This document shows, piece by piece, positions 60,791 through 64,000 of a DNA stretch of 64,000 nt; within the stretch, counting starts at the first letter, position 1; the number at the start of each line of letters is the position of its first letter. The stretch is from Sphingobacterium lactis. GTDB taxonomy: Bacteria; Bacteroidota; Bacteroidia; Sphingobacteriales; Sphingobacteriaceae. The notes under the pieces are model-generated. The model had not been told where the DNA came from. It searched no databases and was given only the letters and a program-made list of their open reading frames with translations. Position numbers and translations under genes: made by a program. The DNA is taken from NCBI RefSeq assembly GCF_011046555.1, contig NZ_CP049246.1, positions 2,046,001 to 2,110,000 of the forward strand. Direction: 5' to 3'.

Positions 60791-60913
60791 TTCTCAGTAC
60801 GCTCTCACCACGCTCTCACCTCGAACAAGGTCCAAGCAATTTTTTGGGCTATTTGGCTTATAATTTTATGTAAAAAATTGATAATAAGTGTTTTAATAGA
60901 ATTTTTAGTAGAA

Positions 60914-60985
60914 ATGAAAAAAAAGGTGATAAACATTTATTTGGTACTTTTGGTCAGTGGTTTTGTGAATTCTCAGGGATTTTGA
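60914..60985 (+). pseudogene. Signal-peptide-only open frame
   Basis: 23 residues, KKKVINIYLVLLVSGFVNSQ, then GF and stop. A full signal peptide with cleavage site and no mature protein: probably the remnant of a secreted-protein gene, or a chance frame. Confidence 0.3.
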
Positions 60986-61126
60986 AAGCGAGGGATAAAG
61001 AGGGGCAGGGAAGTACCCTGGAAAGATTTATTTCGTTAGGTAGGAAGCCAGCATAGCATTTATTGATATTTGCACTGTGCTGGATACCGAACCACCATGG
61101 AAACCTTCAAAACTTCCACAAAAAAA

Positions 61127-61192
61127 CCGGGGTTCGAGGATAAAGCAACATAGCATTGCTTTATCCTCGAACCCCGGAACAATCTTTTTATT
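61127..61192. terminator. Perfect 22-pair hairpin
   Basis: 61127-61148 pairs without mismatch with 61156-61177 around a seven-base loop, followed by AACAATCTTTTTATT. GC-rich base (CCGGGGTTCGAGG). Serves as terminator for rightward transcripts, and on the other strand AAAAAA precedes it, so rpoN transcripts ending here would also meet TTTTTT. Confidence 0.75.
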
Positions 61193-61233
61193 AACCTCAA
61201 GCTAAATAGCCGCTTCCGGCATCCTAGCTGATC

Positions 61234-62697
61234 TTATAGTTCTTTCCGAAGTCTGGCTACCGGAATATTCATGGCCTCTCGGTATTTGGCAACGGTCCGG
61301 CGGGCGATGGAATAACCCTTTTCCTTCAGAATTTCGGTCAGTTTTTCGTCGGCAAGCGGTTTTCTCTTGTCTTCGTTGGCGATACATTCCTCTAGGATCT
61401 TCTTCACCTCCTTGTTGGAAACTTCCTCTCCGGATTCCGTCTGGATGGCTTCCGAGAAGAACGATTTCAGTAGGAACGTGCCGAATTCGGTCTGTACGTA
61501 TTTTGAATTGGCCACACGCGATACCGTAGAGATATCCATTTCGATCTTATCGGCAATATCCTTTAGGATCATCGGTTTCAACATGCGGTCGTCACCGGTC
61601 AGGAAGTAGTCGTATTGGTATTCCATGATGGCATTCATGGTCTTCAAAAGCGTCTGCTGACGCTGCTTGATGGCGTCGATGAACCATTTTGCCGAATCCA
61701 GTTTCTGTTTCACGAACTGTACGGCTTCGCGCATCTTCTTGTCGTTCTTTTCGGCTTTTTCATAATGCTCGAACATCTCCTGATACGATCTGGAAACGCG
61801 GAGCTCCGGTGCGTTCCTGCCGTTGAGGGTCAGGTGCAGCACGCCGTCGTTGTTGCTGATATGGAAATCCGGGATGATCTGCAATTGCTTGCCCGCAACG
61901 GCACCCGAATCGCCAGGTTTGGGATTCAGCTTCAATATTTCGTTGACAATTTCTTTCAGCTCCTCGGAATCAACGCCAAGTTGCTTTTCGATCTTATCGT
62001 AATGTTTCTTTGTAAATTCGTCGAGGTAATTTTCAATCACCGACATGGCCTTCTGGATAATCGGGTTGGTCAGGTCCTTTTTGCGCAGCTGAATGGCCAA
62101 ACACTCCTGCAGGTTGCGCGCACCGATGCCCGGAGGGTCAAAGGTCTGCACGATCTTCAGGATTTCCTCCACTTCCTCTTCTTCCACAATGACATTCTGC
62201 GAAAAGGCGAGGTCATCGATCAGGGAAGGGATCTGGCGCCTCAAGTAACCGTCATCATCCAGGGAGCCAATGATCTGTTGGCCAATGATATAATCCTTAT
62301 CCGAAAGGGCTAGCAGATCCAATTGGTTCTGCAGGTTTTCATAGAAAGAATCCTGAATGGCAATGGGGATCTCTTTCTTTCCATCCTCATCGTCATGGTC
62401 ATAGCCACCGCCATAATCGCGGTAATCATCTTCCTGAATATATTCATCCACACTAAATTCCTCTTCATAGGTATTGTCTTCCATACTGAAGTCATCGTCC
62501 GGGTCTTTGTCCGGATATTCTTCAACAGGGTCGTTCATATTGGCCAAGCTGCCATCTTCCAGGGCAGGGTTTTCCTCAAGCTCCTCTTTGATACGGGCGT
62601 CCAAGGACACCGTAGGAACCTGAAGCAATTTGATGAACTGTATTTGCTGAGGTGATAGTTTCTGTAATAATTTCTGCTGTAACGTCTGTTTTAACAT
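61234..62697 (-). CDS. rpoN: RNA polymerase sigma-54 factor
   Basis: 487 residues. Gln-rich activator-interacting region at the start (KQTLQQKLLQKLSPQQIQFI), acidic region II (about 45-95), core-binding part with FDPPGIGARNLQECLAIQL, HTH with IADKIEMDISTVSRVANSKY and the RpoN box ARRTVAKYRE. Complete. Recognises -24/-12 promoters together with enhancer-binding ATPases. Confidence 0.96.
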   Translation of the reverse strand: MLKQTLQQKLLQKLSPQQIQFIKLLQVPTVSLDARIKEELEENPALEDGSLANMNDPVEEYPDKDPDDDFSMEDNTYEEEFSVDEYIQEDDYRDYGGGYDHDDEDGKKEIPIAIQDSFYENLQNQLDLLALSDKDYIIGQQIIGSLDDDGYLRRQIPSLIDDLAFSQNVIVEEEEVEEILKIVQTFDPPGIGARNLQECLAIQLRKKDLTNPIIQKAMSVIENYLDEFTKKHYDKIEKQLGVDSEELKEIVNEILKLNPKPGDSGAVAGKQLQIIPDFHISNNDGVLHLTLNGRNAPELRVSRSYQEMFEHYEKAEKNDKKMREAVQFVKQKLDSAKWFIDAIKQRQQTLLKTMNAIMEYQYDYFLTGDDRMLKPMILKDIADKIEMDISTVSRVANSKYVQTEFGTFLLKSFFSEAIQTESGEEVSNKEVKKILEECIANEDKRKPLADEKLTEILKEKGYSIARRTVAKYREAMNIPVARLRKEL

Positions 62698-62924
62698 ATC
62701 CCCGATTACTAAGTCTGGTAAAAATAGGCATTAAAATTGAGATTCATTGTTGAATCTCGATTAATAAAAAGTTTAGGTACAGTTTTTGCTATTATAATCT
62801 GCGGATACCCAGTCCCCTTGTAAAGGAAAAACATCAATTGTTAAAATTCGTTAATTTTGTACAGAAGTAGCTTTTTTGGTGGAATAACTGTAGATTTTTC
62901 CAAAGTTTTGTTCATATTTACCGT

Positions 62925-64000
62925 ATGTTTAGACGTGTCAGGAACAAATTTTTGCGTATCGCACTGATTGTTATTTACTTTCTTATTTTATTCACTTGCG
63001 CGGTACAAATCAACTTTTTGGGTCTTTTCGGGTCATCGCCCACCAAAAAGGAAATCATGTTGCCTGAACTGAATGTATCCTCTGAACTGTATACAGCGGA
63101 TTCCGTTCTTCTCGGACGTTATTACAAACAGGACCGGGACCCCGTACCTTTCGACAGTATTTCCAAAAACATTACCAATGCTTTGATCGCCACGGAGGAT
63201 GTTCGTTTCTACAAACACCATGGGGTGGATTTCGTGGGCTTATTCGGCGGGATCGTATCGACGATTTCCGGGAGCGATCGTGGCGCCAGTACCATCACGC
63301 AGCAGTTAGCGAAAAACCTATACCGTACGCGTTACAAGGATGCCCAAGGTTTGCTCGGTAAGATTCCGGGCGTAGGTCTGTTGGTAACAAAATACAAAGA
63401 ATGGATGACTGCTTTCAAGTTGGAGAGCAAATACAGCAAGGAAGAGATCATGACCATGTACCTAAACACGGTCTCCTTCAGTAACAATGCCTACGGGATC
63501 AAATCCGCTTCAATCCGTTATTTCGATAAATTGCCTTCCGAGGTCACCGTCAATGAAGCTGCCGTATTGGTGGGCATGTTGAAGGGAACGACTTTATATA
63601 ATCCAATTCGAAATCCTAAGAATGCGCTAGCCCGTAGGAATACGGTTTTGAGCCAAATGCAAAAGGAGGGTTACCTCAAGCAGGAGGAAATGGACAAGCT
63701 GGCGAAGGATTCACTGGGCTTGAACCTTAACAATCAGGAAGTGCGCAATTCCAACGATTCGTACCTCCGCACAGCGGTGGAAAAATGGTTGGAGAAGTGG
63801 GCGGCTGATAACGATGTCGATATCTATACTTCAGGTTTGAAGATCTATACCACCATTGATTCCCGCATGCAGAAAATTGCGGAAGGGGTGGTGGAAACCA
63901 AGATGAAAGAACTGCAGCAGCGGTTGGACAATGTATGGGGCAATGAGCTTCCTTGGCGCGATAAAGAGGGTAACGTGATTCCTAATTTCCTGGAAGACCA
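62925..64000 (+). CDS. Class A penicillin-binding protein (1A type), partial
   Basis: Starts at ATG 62925 and stays open to the window end (358 codons seen). N-terminal membrane anchor (about 10-30), then the GT51 glycosyltransferase: ATEDVRFYKHHGVDFVG (the EDxxFxxHxG site), RGASTITQQLAKNLYRTRY, and EIMTMYLNTVSFSNNAYGIK. The transpeptidase domain lies beyond the window. Polymerises and cross-links peptidoglycan. Divergent from rpoN. Confidence 0.93.
   Translation, partial: MFRRVRNKFLRIALIVIYFLILFTCAVQINFLGLFGSSPTKKEIMLPELNVSSELYTADSVLLGRYYKQDRDPVPFDSISKNITNALIATEDVRFYKHHGVDFVGLFGGIVSTISGSDRGASTITQQLAKNLYRTRYKDAQGLLGKIPGVGLLVTKYKEWMTAFKLESKYSKEEIMTMYLNTVSFSNNAYGIKSASIRYFDKLPSEVTVNEAAVLVGMLKGTTLYNPIRNPKNALARRNTVLSQMQKEGYLKQEEMDKLAKDSLGLNLNNQEVRNSNDSYLRTAVEKWLEKWAADNDVDIYTSGLKIYTTIDSRMQKIAEGVVETKMKELQQRLDNVWGNELPWRDKEGNVIPNFLED

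Larger units (their letters stand above)
60249..61126. other. Repeat-rich intergenic region
   Basis: No intact gene in about 880 bases. Contains ACGCTCTCACC repeated at about 60614, 60776, 60799 and 60810, two copies of GGTGCGTCCGT at about 60723 and 60734, an imperfect 38-base palindrome and a signal-peptide-only frame (60914). Looks like an intergenic repeat element. Confidence 0.5.

Noticed and set aside
60644..60985. 113-residue protein across the repeat region
   Set aside because: The frame runs through the ACGCTCTCACC repeats and gives Arg/Cys-rich nonsense; only the last 23 codons look like a signal peptide.

Overview
The window looks like a chromosome segment of a Bacteroidota bacterium, most likely a Sphingobacteriaceae (Sphingobacterium-like) species. 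Reasons: Bacteroidota-type promoters (TTTG, about 20 bases, TAnnTTTG), weak ribosome binding sites, SPII lipoproteins, a fimbrillin-like protein, DUF3472 and DUF2891 proteins, and a phenylalanine/tyrosine breakdown cluster typical of the group. No 16S gene or other taxonomic marker is present, so the genus is inference.

Region 1, about 78-40644, is a nearly complete tailed temperate prophage with siphovirus-like architecture. A 14-base direct repeat (78-91 and 40631-40644) flanks it and is the best att core candidate. Left to right: tyrosine integrase; a rightward late module (terminase, portal, Mu-F-like head protein, HK97-type protease and capsid, connectors, tail tube, tail chaperones joined by a -1 frameshift, tape measure, tail hub, SGNH-esterase tail fibre, GH19 endolysin, holin candidate and a u-spanin candidate); a cargo region (19.7-24.4 kb) with an ECF sigma factor, small proteins and a fimbrillin-like lipoprotein with its small partner peptide; a long leftward early module (24.8-39.1 kb) with a DnaA domain IV protein, a PP-loop protein, a repeat-bearing C5 DNA methyltransferase, a possible 2OG-Fe(II) oxygenase, RusA, HNH proteins, ERF recombinase, tRNA-like RNAs, a KilA-N-like protein and a small divergent gene; then an S24 repressor on the opposite strand and a secreted cargo protein beside attR. 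An array of ATAGATAT sites fills the repressor/early-gene switch region. Two late promoters carry GCTAAA/TTTAGC dyads in the same position.

Region 2, 40.7-50.9 kb, is host chromosome: a GNAT protein, an acyl-CoA synthetase, then aromatic amino acid hydroxylase, flavin reductase-like protein, fumarylacetoacetate hydrolase, homogentisate dioxygenase, 4-hydroxyphenylpyruvate dioxygenase and a Glu/Leu-type dehydrogenase. Together they take phenylalanine through tyrosine and homogentisate to fumarate and acetoacetate. No aminotransferase or maleylacetoacetate isomerase is in view.

Region 3, 50.9-53.4 kb, is a recombination scar: the last two thirds of the dehydrogenase gene and its 3' flank occur a second time, after an AT-rich insert with a TraB/GumN-like gene and a broken CarboxypepD_reg fragment. 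The copies differ almost only at synonymous sites.

Region 4, 53.4-64.0 kb, is ordinary chromosome: NUDIX hydrolase, DUF5077/DUF3472 lipoprotein, two small membrane proteins, threonine aldolase, DUF937 protein, DUF2891 lipoprotein, a repeat-rich intergenic stretch, sigma-54 (rpoN), and the start of a class A penicillin-binding protein that runs off the window.
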